Below the pieces are notes generated by a model that saw only the letters and a program-made list of their open reading frames with translations, did no database searches and was not told the DNA's origin. Positions 17,073-26,256 of a stretch of DNA of 64,000 nucleotides are shown here, one piece after another (within the stretch, counting starts at the first letter, position 1; each line of letters opens with the position of its first letter). The DNA comes from Bacillota bacterium (lineage in GTDB: Bacteria; Bacillota; Clostridia; Christensenellales; Aristaeellaceae), in contig JAEYAR010000085.1 in NCBI GenBank assembly GCA_023404715.1, positions 1 to 64,000 on the forward strand. The letters are read 5' to 3'. Position numbers and translations under genes: made by a program.

Positions 17073-18461
17073 TTATACAATTGTAAAATAAACAGAAACC
17101 GTCGTGCCAACCTTGGGGATTGAAGCGATCCTCAAGGGGCTTTGGTGAAGATCGCATATGCGTTTACATAGCGCAAGGCCAATTCCTGCACCGCCATGCT
17201 GACCGGAACGGGCTGCGTCAATGCGCACAAATGGCTCGGTAATGCTCTCCAGATCCTTTTCCTCAATTCCGATGCCGTGATCTTGAACCGATACCTTCAG
17301 AAACCCTTCTTCTACAGCCCCGATGACCTCGATCTCCTGATCCTGGTTTGATGCGTAAATCGCATTTTCTATCAAATTTTGGAAGAGCGTCTCCAAAAGT
17401 ACAGCGTCACCCATGACCTGGATATCAGGCAGCACGATCTGCAAACGTATATTTTTCGCATTTAAAAGGCTAAGCAGCGTTTTATGTGTCTCGCAAAGGA
17501 CATCTCTTATCTTAACGGGTAACAGCTCCGCTTCATCATATTGCAAACGCGACAGATGCATCAACTTTTCAGATAGGAGTTTTAAGCGCATGCTTTGCTG
17601 ACCGATATATTCAGCGGCTTTCTGCTTATCTTCATCTGTAGCTTTCGCGTGCATGAGCACTTGACTATAACCGATCATGGCCGTTATTGGCGTACGGATC
17701 TCGTGCGACAGATGGTCGAGTGAGCGCTGTCGTTCTTTTACCCAATCATCCATCTCATAAATTTTACGTTCAACGGAATCCGCCATGATATTGAATGTCC
17801 GGGCGAACTGACCAATTTCATCTTTGGAAGTGATAGCTACCCGTTCATGGTAGTTGCCCTCTGCGATGCGCCGGGCCGAGTCCCCCAGGTCGCGAAGCGG
17901 TTTGGTTAACCGATAGAGAAGATAGTATCCCACCATGCCAATCATAAGCGTGGATAGGATACCGACAGCTACAGAGAACCACAGCAGCTTGTTGCGATAG
18001 GCACGCAGGTAGTCCATATTCCATAAGGCAGTAAGTTCAAAGGCCTGTCCATCGCTTAGCACAATTTTATCCTGGCAGGCTAGAAATAAGCCTTGATCAG
18101 TGTCCAAAAACACACAATCCTTTGCATCGTTTAATATTATAGTTTGAAAAAAGTCATTATATAAGACCTCTTGCCCTCTCATCAATTGTAAATAAACCTC
18201 TTGGCCTGAATAATACGCGCTGTATGGCTCGACGTACATGCCAATATTGTGTTCGTTAAAGGTTTGGTAATATTGAGCCACGGCATTCAGACGCGTGTAG
18301 AGCGAGGCGCTCAAGATACGCAACTCATTTTTGCAATTCACTTGTGCAAACTCCTCGTTCAATTCATCGCTTTTATACAGATATGCTGTAGACAGCGACA
18401 ACACGCCAACAAAAAAGATGACAACGAAAGAAAGCGCCGCTTTTTGACGAAAATTCATCAC
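17073..18461 (-). CDS. Sensor histidine kinase
   Basis: 462-aa membrane kinase. Helices at residues 7-28 and 165-187 bracket a ~135-aa extracytoplasmic sensor; a HAMP follows (RLTKPLRDLGDSARRIAEGN). The phospho-acceptor His is in LDHLSHEIRTPITAM near residue 254, and the ATPase boxes include QNLIENAIYAS and GAGIGLALCKRI. It overlaps the response-regulator gene by 4 bp, so the pair is translationally coupled. The input signal is unknown; adjacent SH3 and PepSY-like proteins suggest cell-envelope sensing. Confidence 0.95.
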   Translation of the reverse strand: MMNFRQKAALSFVVIFFVGVLSLSTAYLYKSDELNEEFAQVNCKNELRILSASLYTRLNAVAQYYQTFNEHNIGMYVEPYSAYYSGQEVYLQLMRGQEVLYNDFFQTIILNDAKDCVFLDTDQGLFLACQDKIVLSDGQAFELTALWNMDYLRAYRNKLLWFSVAVGILSTLMIGMVGYYLLYRLTKPLRDLGDSARRIAEGNYHERVAITSKDEIGQFARTFNIMADSVERKIYEMDDWVKERQRSLDHLSHEIRTPITAMIGYSQVLMHAKATDEDKQKAAEYIGQQSMRLKLLSEKLMHLSRLQYDEAELLPVKIRDVLCETHKTLLSLLNAKNIRLQIVLPDIQVMGDAVLLETLFQNLIENAIYASNQDQEIEVIGAVEEGFLKVSVQDHGIGIEEKDLESITEPFVRIDAARSGQHGGAGIGLALCKRICDLHQSPLRIASIPKVGTTVSVYFTIV

Positions 18462-19117
18462 ACGTCCTCCAACCTATACCCCAATTTGGGTACCGTCTTA
18501 ATCCTCTCCGTCAAATCCAGCTTTTTTCGCAGCTTCAAAATATGCACATCTACCGTCCTGGATTCACCAACATAATCGTAGCCCCACACCAGTTCCAACA
18601 GACGTTCCCTTGACAGCGCGATATTTTTATTTCTCAATAAGACGTCAAGCAGGGAAAATTCCTTAGCCGTTAATTCGACTGCTTGGCCGTCTTTGAGAAC
18701 AATATGTTCATCCAGTTTGATAAGCAGATTTCCCAGCTTAACCTGACGCAAGAGAGATGTTCCGCTTCGTCTTAAAACCGCCTCTATCCGTGCGAGGAGC
18801 TCTAAGGTTTCAAACGGTTTGACGATATAATCGTCAGCACCCAATTGTAAGCCGGTCACTTTATCAGTTAAGCTGTCCTTCGCGGTCAGAAAAATGACAG
18901 GAATGTGTAGCGGTGCAATCTTCCTCATGACACTAAATCCATCGATTCCAGGCAACATGATATCGAGCAATACAATATCTGGATTTTCGTTCAGCAAAGT
19001 TTGATAGACATCGTCGCCCTGTGAGACCCAGACGCTGTCGTAGTTCGCAAACCGTAGGTTCATTTGTATCAGCTCAGCGATCGCCGGTTCGTCTTCTACT
19101 ATTACGACTTTAGGCAT
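18458..19117 (-). CDS. OmpR/PhoB-family response regulator
   Basis: 219 aa: receiver domain with acidic pair VEDEP, phospho-acceptor Asp in VLLDIMLPGIDG (about 52), Thr in FLTAKD and Lys in YIVKPF, then a winged-helix DNA-binding domain (GESRTVDVHILKLRKKLD). ATG 19117 fits the MPKVVIVEDEP family start; a TTG at 19135 overlaps its likely ribosome binding site. OmpR-family members bind ~11-bp-spaced direct repeats such as those at 16138-16165. Confidence 0.95.
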   Translation of the reverse strand: MPKVVIVEDEPAIAELIQMNLRFANYDSVWVSQGDDVYQTLLNENPDIVLLDIMLPGIDGFSVMRKIAPLHIPVIFLTAKDSLTDKVTGLQLGADDYIVKPFETLELLARIEAVLRRSGTSLLRQVKLGNLLIKLDEHIVLKDGQAVELTAKEFSLLDVLLRNKNIALSRERLLELVWGYDYVGESRTVDVHILKLRKKLDLTERIKTVPKLGYRLEDV

Positions 19118-19189
19118 TGCGTTCAATCCTTCCAAAGATGTCGGTCCAATTGGCCTCCTTCACAATAACAGTCTTCAATCTGCAAGAAG

Positions 19190-19426
19190 CTATCCACGTT
19201 TGGATCCGTCCAACTCCTCCGCGCAGAGCCACGCTGCGCCATAAAAGCGAGGCATGAATAAGAACCCGATGCCATAGAGCAATGACGAAGAGAAAAGCTG
19301 CCGGTTGATCCATTCCGCTACGCTGTTTTCTTCGATTCGCAGAGCAATCGATAGCAAACCCCATATCATGCCCGCAACCATCCAAATCATTTCTTTGAAC
19401 ACGAATAGCCTCAGGCAGCTTCGCAC
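19190..19426 (-). pseudogene. Truncated duplicate of the neighbouring membrane protein
   Basis: A 78-aa open frame (GTG start, no ribosome binding site, in-frame TAA 9 bp upstream) that aligns by eye with the last ~75 residues of the 19520-20308 protein: both keep an LR-F start, AEW, then LLYGIGFLFMPRFY against ILLGLGVWGMPRFY. The first two thirds of a full copy are missing. A longer overlapping frame (19110-19496) reads a different phase and looks non-native. Best read as a decayed tandem duplicate; a short expressed membrane peptide cannot be excluded. Confidence 0.6.
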
Positions 19427-19519
19427 AAAACGCCATTATCCGCTTACCGCCTGCCGGATAGAGCAGGAGCAGGCCGAGCGCTCCAAATACGTCCACTGCG
19501 CTATGTTTGAGAGGGCCGG

Positions 19520-20308
19520 CTAATCCAAATACCGCTCAGGATACCACCGTCTATCGTTTTCGTCGTCGTCGACGTCTTGAAGGAAGAGGAGCAGAAATGT
19601 ATAGAAGCGCGGCATCCCCCAAACACCCAGCCCGAGAAGGATAGGCCATCGGCTCAAAGCCTGCGCCAACCACTCCGCCCAAGCCTCCTTCATATCCCAT
19701 ATTTGCAACATTTCGAAACGTATAAGATTCCCCGCGATCTGAAAAAGAAGGGTAAATAGCAAGGGAATTGCCGCAAACCCCACAAAGCGCAAATACCCCC
19801 AAAGCGCCTCCATCAGCGATGCTGTGCACCCCGTCTGCTGCATCCTGCCTTCCTCTACCAGCATCATACCGATGATGAGTAGCGCCAGCCACATCTGAAC
19901 CAATTTATCTTCCATGATCCCCATGTAAAATGCAGGTAGGCAAAGGATCGCAGCGATGATACGTATCAAAATCCAGTTTGTCCAAACCCGCCTTCTCCGC
20001 AAAGGCCACAGCAATCCTTTTTTCTTTCGCGGATCCCCTGTGATCCGCCTGTCGAGGCGGTCCAAGACGGCGATGCGCATAGCGGAGAGGAGAAAATCCG
20101 CCAAAATCCACACCGCAGCACCGGCAAGCGCGCGATGCGCCATCGTGGATTGACCGATTCCCGTACGTAGCGCGCTAAGCGCAAGTGTGACGCCCCAAAC
20201 CGCAAACACCCATCTCGCATCTTCACGCAGATGGCCCTTACATAGAACGCTCGCATGCAGCCAGGTAAGCGGCATATTAAAAATCTGAACTCGATACTCC
20301 TTGCGCAT
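19520..20308 (-). CDS. Multi-pass membrane protein of unknown function
   Basis: 262 aa with five or six hydrophobic segments (near residues 33-48, 60-80, 108-130, 135-152, 165-190 and 215-245), a basic cytoplasmic loop (RLDRRITGDPRKKKGLLWPLRRRR) and an acidic tail (DVDDDENDRRW). No family recognised. GGGGAG precedes the ATG. It heads a minus-strand run with a truncated copy of itself, a response regulator and a histidine kinase, so it may be an accessory of that two-component system. Confidence 0.7.
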   Translation of the reverse strand: MRKEYRVQIFNMPLTWLHASVLCKGHLREDARWVFAVWGVTLALSALRTGIGQSTMAHRALAGAAVWILADFLLSAMRIAVLDRLDRRITGDPRKKKGLLWPLRRRRVWTNWILIRIIAAILCLPAFYMGIMEDKLVQMWLALLIIGMMLVEEGRMQQTGCTASLMEALWGYLRFVGFAAIPLLFTLLFQIAGNLIRFEMLQIWDMKEAWAEWLAQALSRWPILLGLGVWGMPRFYTFLLLFLQDVDDDENDRRWYPERYLD

Positions 20309-20374
20309 ATATCTCCCCGCCGTTTCACTGTCGTACTCGATTCCCGGCCTTCATCGCCCTGCAAGGCGATATAC

Positions 20375-20409
20375 AAAAAACCGCATTCTATCGAAAGAAT
20401 AGCGGTTTT
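20375..20409 (-). terminator. Intrinsic terminator of the PRPP synthetase gene
   Basis: On the minus strand AAACCGC..ATTCT pairs with AGAAT..GCGGTTT and six T follow (plus-strand A-run 20375-20380). It lies 17 bp past the stop. Confidence 0.85.
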
Positions 20410-20425
20410 ACATGCGCTTACCGCA

Positions 20426-21637
20426 TCACACCAAACGCAGGCCGTTTTGCGCCTGCTCGTTGTGATAGCGCTCGAGCAGCGCCTTGATGCGGTTCCAGGG
20501 GTTGAGCAGGCCGGAAAGCGTGCGGTCGTGGTTGAGCGTCGCGATGATGTAGGCGATGTACTTGGACATATCCGCCTCGACGAACCAGGGGGCTGCGCGA
20601 AGCTCGGGCGTACGGTAGGTTAGGTTGGTCGCCATGATCTTGGTGATGATGCCCTCTTCGTACGCCTTGTTGAAGGCCTCGATGCCGTTCGTAAACAGGG
20701 CGAACGTGCCGGCGGCGTAGATGCGCCGAGCCCGGCGGGCTTTGAGCTCGCGCGCGAGGTCGAGGATGGATTCGCCGCTGGAGATGATGTCGTCCGCGAC
20801 GAAGACGTCCTTACCTTCGACGGATTCGCCTAGGTACTCGTGGGCGATGATCGGGTTGCGGCCGTCCACCACGCGCGTGTAATCGCGCCGCTTGTAGAAC
20901 ATACCCATGTTCAGCCCAAGGGCGGAGGAATAGTAGATGTTTCGTTGCATCGCGCCCTCGTCGGGCGAGATGACGATCATGTGATCCTTGTCCAGCTGCA
21001 AATCCTTCTCGCTGCGCAGCAGGGCCTTGAGCATCTGATAGGTCGGCATCACGCTCTCAAAGCCGGAGAGGGGAATCGCATTTTGCACGCGGGGGTCGTG
21101 CGCGTCGAACGTGATGATGTTCTCCACGCCCATATGCGTCAGCTCCTGCAGCATGAGCGCGCAATCGAGCGATTCGCGCGACGTGCGCCTGTGCTGGCGG
21201 CCCTCGTATAGCATCGGCATGATGACGTTGATGCGGTTAGCCTTACCGCCCGCCGCAGCGATGATGCGCTTGAGATCCGCGTAATGCTCATCCGGCGTCA
21301 TCGGCACCTCGCGGCCATACATCCTGTAAGTGCAGTTGTACGCGCCGATATCCAGCAGGATGTACAAGTCGTAGCCGCGCACGCTGCTCTTGATCATCCC
21401 CTTCCCTTCGCCGGTGCCAAAGCGCGGACAATTCACGTCGATCAAAAAGCCGCTGTTTTCATAGCCGGGGAAGCTATGCAGCAGCTCGCTCTCGTCGTCG
21501 GCGTTTTGCCAACGCATCAGGTAGTCGTTCACGACGGCCCCCGTCTCTTCCGTGCCGCGCATGGCGATGATGCCCAGCGGGGCGACGGGGCGGGTGGGGA
21601 ATCTTTCGGCCGCGACATCGCGAAGCGATTCAGTCAT
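20426..21637 (-). CDS. prs: Ribose-phosphate pyrophosphokinase, diverged clostridial form
   Basis: Makes PRPP from ribose 5-phosphate and ATP. 403 aa, longer than classical Prs (~315 aa). Recognisable parts are PNALINELL-type positions in IITFDAHDPRVQNAIPLSG, VISPDEGAMQRN, and the PRPP loop VFVADDIISSGESILDLA near residue 275 (classical DDMIDTAGT). The loop sequence is altered, so it belongs to the long Clostridia branch that often sits beside a normal Prs elsewhere. ATG 21637 fits the AGAGGA site upstream; an earlier start at 21715 lies over the promoter (TATAAT on the minus strand near 21700-21706). Confidence 0.85.
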   Translation of the reverse strand: MTESLRDVAAERFPTRPVAPLGIIAMRGTEETGAVVNDYLMRWQNADDESELLHSFPGYENSGFLIDVNCPRFGTGEGKGMIKSSVRGYDLYILLDIGAYNCTYRMYGREVPMTPDEHYADLKRIIAAAGGKANRINVIMPMLYEGRQHRRTSRESLDCALMLQELTHMGVENIITFDAHDPRVQNAIPLSGFESVMPTYQMLKALLRSEKDLQLDKDHMIVISPDEGAMQRNIYYSSALGLNMGMFYKRRDYTRVVDGRNPIIAHEYLGESVEGKDVFVADDIISSGESILDLARELKARRARRIYAAGTFALFTNGIEAFNKAYEEGIITKIMATNLTYRTPELRAAPWFVEADMSKYIAYIIATLNHDRTLSGLLNPWNRIKALLERYHNEQAQNGLRLV

Positions 21638-21866
21638 GCTTTTATACCATCCTCTTTTGCATCGGTAGCCCGACGCAGTCCGTTTTATTTCATAACCGCT
21701 TCTATTATACAGCATTCGACATTTTTTGAAAATGGGTATTCGGCCAAAAAACGCACATTAATGCAATCTCGCTCGATTTCAAACGGCGCTTTTAGGGTGG
21801 CTATACGAACCCCATTTTTATGTCTGCGTATTTTTACAAATTGCGTTCAATCTTTCCACGCAGCCA

Positions 21867-21875
21867 TGGTATAAT
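21867..21875 (+). promoter_or_regulatory. Extended -10 promoter of murG
   Basis: TGG followed by TATAAT at 21870-21875, with a weak TTCAAT about 18 bp upstream. It gives a leader of about 50 nt. Confidence 0.65.
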
Positions 21876-21931
21876 AAGAGCACGGCATGCGGAAGACGGA
21901 TCTTTGGCATGCGTCGAAAGGAGGGCCTTTC

Positions 21932-23026
21932 TTGAAGACCATCGTGCTCACCGGCGGCGGTACGGCCGGCCACGTGACGCCCAATCTCGCGCTCATCCCC
22001 TTTTTACAAAAGGCCGGCTGGGATGTGCACTACATCGGCACCCAGCAAGGCATCGAGCGTTCGCTCATAGAGCCCTTGCCCGGCGTAACCTACCACGTCA
22101 TCAGCAGCGGCAAGCTGCGCCGATACTTTGACGTCAAGAATTTTACCGATCCCTTTCGCGTGGTCAAGGGCGCCTTTCAGGCGCAAAGCCTGCTGGGCCG
22201 GCTTCGCCCGAACATCGTCTTCGCCAAGGGTGGCTTTGTAAGCGTCCCGGTCGTCTACGGCGCCGCGCTGCACCGAATCCCCGTCCTCGTCCACGAGAGC
22301 GACATTACGCCCGGCCTTGCCAACAAGCTATCCGCGCCGTTTGCCAGCGCCGTGCTCACCACGTTCCCCGAGGCCGCGAAGGCCGTCGGCAAAAAGGGCG
22401 TATGCACCGGCACGCCCTTGCGCCGCGCGCTCTTCGAGGGCCGCCGCGACCGGGGACTTCATCTGTGCGGGTTTGACGCCTCGCGCCCGGTGCTGATGAT
22501 GGTCGGCGGCAGCCTGGGCGCCCAAAGCGTCAACAAAGTGCTGCGCGACGCGTTGCCGCGTCTGCTACCCCGCTACCAGGTGCTGCATATCTGCGGCAAG
22601 GGAAACCTGGATGCGGCGCTGAAAGATACCGCGGGGTACTGCCAGTTCGAATACCTGCAAGATGAGCTGCCCGACGCCTTCGCCTGCGCGGACATGATGC
22701 TCTCGCGCGCGGGGTCCAACGCCCTTTCGGAGATTTTGGCGCTCAAAAAGCCCGCGCTCCTCGTGCCCTATCCGGCCACAGCCAGCCGCGGCGACCAGAT
22801 TCTAAACGCCCAGTCCCTCGCCGGTCGTTCCCTGGCCCGCGTGCTCGCGCAGGAGGAGCTGACCGTAGACACACTCGTACAGGCGCTCGAAGCCCTCTGG
22901 AACGATCGCGACGCGCTCCTGCGCGCCTTGAACGCCCTGCCCAGCGCCGACGGTACGGCGCAGGTGCTCGCCCAAATCGAACGTTTCGCTCGCGACGGCG
23001 AGGTTGAAAACAGAAAGGAGTCTTGA
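21932..23026 (+). CDS. murG: UDP-GlcNAc:undecaprenyl-PP-MurNAc-pentapeptide GlcNAc transferase
   Basis: Makes lipid II on the inner face of the membrane. 364 aa, starting at TTG 21932 because AAAGGAGGG ends 6 nt upstream and the family N-terminus (KTIVLTGGGTAGHVTPNLAL) begins there. Other signatures are FAKGGFVSVP, PVLVHESDITPGLANK, GGSLGAQSVNK near residue 190, and the donor-binding SRAGSNALSEI near 255. It stands away from any mur/fts cluster and is followed after 3 bp by a hydrolase gene, so the two form an operon. Confidence 0.97.
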   Translation: MKTIVLTGGGTAGHVTPNLALIPFLQKAGWDVHYIGTQQGIERSLIEPLPGVTYHVISSGKLRRYFDVKNFTDPFRVVKGAFQAQSLLGRLRPNIVFAKGGFVSVPVVYGAALHRIPVLVHESDITPGLANKLSAPFASAVLTTFPEAAKAVGKKGVCTGTPLRRALFEGRRDRGLHLCGFDASRPVLMMVGGSLGAQSVNKVLRDALPRLLPRYQVLHICGKGNLDAALKDTAGYCQFEYLQDELPDAFACADMMLSRAGSNALSEILALKKPALLVPYPATASRGDQILNAQSLAGRSLARVLAQEELTVDTLVQALEALWNDRDALLRALNALPSADGTAQVLAQIERFARDGEVENRKES

Positions 23027-23029
23027 CTT

Positions 23030-24001
23030 ATGGTACAAAAGACGGAATGGACGCTCTTCTCCACCGACGGAGGGAATCGCCTGCACGCGATCACCTGGCG
23101 GCCGGAGGGCCCTGTCCGCGCCATCTTGATCCTGTCGCACGGCATGGTCGAATACGTCGACCGCTATGACGGCTTCGCGCGATACGCCTGCGGGCGCGGC
23201 CTGCTCGTCAGCGGGCACGACCACCTCGGGCACGGGCAAAGCGTGGCATCCGAGGCAGACCTAGGGTATTTCGCGCCGAAAAAGGGCTTTGACTGCCTCG
23301 TCGAGGACATCCACCGCCACCGTGAGCGCGTCGCCGCGCAGCATCCCGGCGTGCCGGTGTTCGTGCTGGGGCACTCGATGGGCTCGTTCGTCATCCGAAA
23401 CTACATTCAGCGCCATGCGGACGGCCTCGCGGGCGCGATCATCATGGGCACCGGCAACCAGCCGCGCATCGCCGCGCGCATGGGCCGCCTGATCTCCGGA
23501 TTCCTGATGAAGATCAAAGGCCCGCGCTACCGCAGCGCCTTCGTCAATAGCCTCGCGCTCGGCGGGCTGAACAAGGCCTTCAAACCCGTGCGCACGCCAA
23601 ACGACTTCATCAGCCGCGATACGGCGGTGGTCGACGCCTACTGCCGGGACCCGCTGTGCTCCTTCATGTTTACCGTCAGCGCTTATCACGACATGTTCGG
23701 CGGTATGCTGGCGCTGAGCGACAAGGACAGGTTACAGGCCATGCCCCGCACGCTGCCCATCCTGCTCGCCTCGGGCGAACAGGACCCGCTGGGCGGTATG
23801 GGCAAAGGCATACGAAAGCTCTGCCGTTCGTATCAGCAGCTGGGCATGCAGGATGTGACGCTGCGCCTTTACCCGCAGGATCGCCATGAGATCCTCAACG
23901 AGCTGGACCGGGACGCGGTCTATTCAGACGTATGCGCGTGGCTTGAAAGCAAGCTGAAGCCGTCCATAGACGCGGCCGCCAGGCCGCAACCCATCGCTTA
24001 G
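23030..24001 (+). CDS. Alpha/beta hydrolase, lysophospholipase / monoacylglycerol lipase type
   Basis: 323-aa cytoplasmic serine hydrolase. The oxyanion strand SHGMVEYVDRYDGFA and the nucleophile elbow LGHSMGS (Ser near residue 118) are typical of the PldB/YtpA group; Asp and His are likely in SGEQDPLGG and QDRHEIL. It starts 3 bp after murG (AAAGGAG lies inside the murG end), suggesting coupled expression and a link with membrane lipid turnover. The exact ester substrate is unknown. Confidence 0.88.
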   Translation: MVQKTEWTLFSTDGGNRLHAITWRPEGPVRAILILSHGMVEYVDRYDGFARYACGRGLLVSGHDHLGHGQSVASEADLGYFAPKKGFDCLVEDIHRHRERVAAQHPGVPVFVLGHSMGSFVIRNYIQRHADGLAGAIIMGTGNQPRIAARMGRLISGFLMKIKGPRYRSAFVNSLALGGLNKAFKPVRTPNDFISRDTAVVDAYCRDPLCSFMFTVSAYHDMFGGMLALSDKDRLQAMPRTLPILLASGEQDPLGGMGKGIRKLCRSYQQLGMQDVTLRLYPQDRHEILNELDRDAVYSDVCAWLESKLKPSIDAAARPQPIA

Positions 24002-24062
24002 CGCCGCAGCATATCGCGGACAAAGGCGTGCAAATCGAAAGAAAAAAACAGTCCACCGCATG

Positions 24063-24263
24063 TCAGACTGTTGAAAAATCGAGTCTCTTCGTTGGGGATG
24101 CATGAAGGGGAGGACTCCCCTTCATTTAGGATCGTATCGACCGGCTTTGCCGGTCGGGCGGGGCGTTTTCCGTAGTCAAATGCGTAGCATTTGCGGAGGA
24201 AGACATTTCCCGTAATCTTCGTGCAAAATGAGCATTCATTTTGCACGAGGCCGTCTACTTCGT
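24063..24263. repeat. Dispersed intergenic repeat, copy B (reverse orientation)
   Basis: The region runs from TCAGACTG (24063-24070) to GGCCGTC. It has a CGACCGGC / GCCGGTCG hairpin with TTT loop at 24138-24156, a CAAATGC / GCATTTG hairpin with GTA loop at 24177-24193, and a 12-bp hairpin CGTGCAAAATGA / TCATTTTGCACG at 24220-24247. The first two are the reverse complements of the paired hairpins of copies A and C with compensatory base changes. It fills most of the gap after the hydrolase gene. Confidence 0.8.
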
Positions 24264-24275
24264 CGACGGCCAGGC

Positions 24276-24310
24276 CCGCGGCGGACAGGCAAGCCCGCCG
24301 CGGTTTTTTT
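24276..24310 (+). terminator. Terminator of the murG-hydrolase operon
   Basis: CCGCGGCGG (24276-24284) pairs with CCGCCGCGG (24295-24303) and seven T follow on the plus strand. It is 274 bp past the hydrolase stop because copy B of the repeat lies in between. Confidence 0.85.
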
Positions 24311-24325
24311 GAAGCGCATATGGAT

Positions 24326-25033
24326 TTAACGTTCGGCCAACCCTGCGACCAGCTCTTCCACCAAGCGGGCGCTGCGCTTGGCCGCGGCGCGCTCAAAGGT
24401 CGGGTAGTCCACCTGCGCGCTGTCGTCCGCCTTATCCGAGATCGCGCGAATGATCACGAAAGGCAAGCCGTTCACCATCGCCGCATGCGCGATCGCCGCG
24501 CCCTCCATCTCGGTGCACAGGCCCTCGAACGCGCGCGTAATGCTCTCCTTGCGCGCCTTGTCCGCGATAAACTGATCGCCGCTGACGACGCGCCCGACCT
24601 TGGCGCGTACGTCCGGGCATGCGCGCGCACATGCCGCGCCCGCGGCCCGTATCAGCTGCGCATCAGCCGGAAAGGCGAGCATCCCCAGCCCCGGCATCAC
24701 CCCGAGCGGATAGCCCGTCGCCGTCACGTCCACGTCGTGGTACAGCGCGTCGGACGAGATGACGATGTCCCCGATGTCCATCTGCGCGTCGAGCGATCCC
24801 GCCACGCCGGTATTGATCACATGCGTCACGTCAAACAGGTCGGCGAGAATCTGCACGCACAGCCCTGCGTTGACCTTCCCGATGCCACAACGTACGACGA
24901 CGGCCGGCGCGCCCCGCAGCAGGCCCTCGCAGAACGTCATCCCCGCACGCTCCGTCAGCCGAGCGTCCGTCAGTTGGTCCTTTAGCGCTTCGATTTCTAA
25001 CTCCATCGCACCGATGATGCCGATCTTGATCAT
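24326..25033 (-). CDS. mtnN: 5'-methylthioadenosine / S-adenosylhomocysteine nucleosidase
   Basis: Cleaves MTA and SAH to adenine and the thioribose product in the SAM recycling pathway. 235 aa (family 228-236). Signatures are IGIIGAMELEIEAL at the start, GVAGSLDAQMDIGDIVIS near residue 78, the catalytic-loop region EMEGAAIAHAA near 172, and the catalytic Asp in ISDKADDSA near 200. It is the third gene of a minus-strand operon with patatin and AI-2E genes (16-bp gap). Confidence 0.95.
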   Translation of the reverse strand: MIKIGIIGAMELEIEALKDQLTDARLTERAGMTFCEGLLRGAPAVVVRCGIGKVNAGLCVQILADLFDVTHVINTGVAGSLDAQMDIGDIVISSDALYHDVDVTATGYPLGVMPGLGMLAFPADAQLIRAAGAACARACPDVRAKVGRVVSGDQFIADKARKESITRAFEGLCTEMEGAAIAHAAMVNGLPFVIIRAISDKADDSAQVDYPTFERAAAKRSARLVEELVAGLAER

Positions 25034-25049
25034 TGTAAAAACCTCTCTG

Positions 25050-26243
25050 TCATTTGTTATGAGGGCATTGCAGCTTTTCAGGGGCGATATGCCGCTCCCT
25101 GAGCCGCGCGCGCATCGCGCGCTGCAGCAGCGTGTAGACGACGGACGTCGTCGGGACGGCTACGAGCATGCCCAGCACGCCGATGAGGCTGCCGCCGAGC
25201 GTCACGGCGAGCAACACCCAGATCGGCGGCAGGCCGACCGCCGAGGAGGAGACCACGCGCGGATAGATCAAATTGCCCTCGATCTGCTGGAGCACGAGGA
25301 TGAATACCACAAACCAAACCGCCTGCACGGGATTGACCACGAGGATCAAAAACGCGCCGACGATCGTAGAAAAGATCGCGCCGAAAATCGGAATCAACGC
25401 CGTGATCCACAGCATGGCGGAGATGGGCAGCGCGTAGGGAAAGCGGAAGATCGTCATGCCGATGAAACACAGGCCGCCCAGGATCGTCGCCTCCAGGCAC
25501 TGCACGGTGACGAAGCTGAAGAACGTATCGTGCGTCAACTTCGCGACGGATATGATTTGGTCGACCCGGCGCTCGGGCAGGAACGCGTACAGCATCTGCT
25601 TGCTTTGACGCCCCAGCTTTTCCTTTTGCACCGACACGTAGATCGCGAATACGATCGTCAGGAACGCGCTGAAAACGCCGTTGAAGATCGTCGTCGCCGC
25701 GCCGAACGAGAAGCTCAGCGCGTCGCCCGCGATGTTTTTGAGCCATACGGCGAGTGAATTGACGATGTGGTTCCAGCTGGGAATGACCTGGTTGAGGATC
25801 TCCTGATATTGCGGGTAATCGGCCAGATACTGCTCCAGCTGCTCAAACCATACCTGGGTCTTGGGCAGATAGGTGACGATGCCGTCCGCCAGCAATCCGA
25901 CCGCCTTGATGAGCTGCGGGATGACCATCAGCAGCACGAAGACGACGAGGGCCACGATGATGGCGATAGAGGCGATCAGGCTGAGGGGCCGCACCGCCTT
26001 TTCAAAGCCCGCGCACAGGGGCTTGCCGCCACGCAGCGGCTTATGGAGCAGGCGCTCGATCAGCTCAATCGGCACGCTGAGCACGAATGCCACCGCCAGC
26101 CCGATGAGAAAAGGCGAGGCCAGCCCCATCATGTATTGCCCGGCGCCGACGACGGACGGCAGGTTTTGCACGCCCCAAAACAAAACGATGGCAAACGTCG
26201 CGAGCAACAGGATCTTCTTGATGTTCTTTGAATTCAGGTCCAA
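25050..26243 (-). CDS. AI-2E family membrane transporter
   Basis: 397-aa inner-membrane protein of the PerM/YdiK family with about eight hydrophobic segments. The central signature reads FRFPYALPISAMLWITALIPIFGAI, followed by QQIEGNLIYPRVVSSSAVGLPPIWVLLAV. Family members export small molecules or act as Na+/H+ antiporters; the name AI-2 exporter should not be taken as proven. The start is TTG 26243 with GAGGAGG 9 nt upstream. It follows the patatin gene after 13 bp. Confidence 0.92.
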   Translation of the reverse strand: MDLNSKNIKKILLLATFAIVLFWGVQNLPSVVGAGQYMMGLASPFLIGLAVAFVLSVPIELIERLLHKPLRGGKPLCAGFEKAVRPLSLIASIAIIVALVVFVLLMVIPQLIKAVGLLADGIVTYLPKTQVWFEQLEQYLADYPQYQEILNQVIPSWNHIVNSLAVWLKNIAGDALSFSFGAATTIFNGVFSAFLTIVFAIYVSVQKEKLGRQSKQMLYAFLPERRVDQIISVAKLTHDTFFSFVTVQCLEATILGGLCFIGMTIFRFPYALPISAMLWITALIPIFGAIFSTIVGAFLILVVNPVQAVWFVVFILVLQQIEGNLIYPRVVSSSAVGLPPIWVLLAVTLGGSLIGVLGMLVAVPTTSVVYTLLQRAMRARLRERHIAPEKLQCPHNK

Positions 26244-26256
26244 CGCTTTATCCTCC

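Noticed and set aside
23998..24396. 132-codon minus-strand frame after the hydrolase gene
   Set aside because: It reads through repeat copy B and a terminator; similar accidental frames occur in the other repeat copies.
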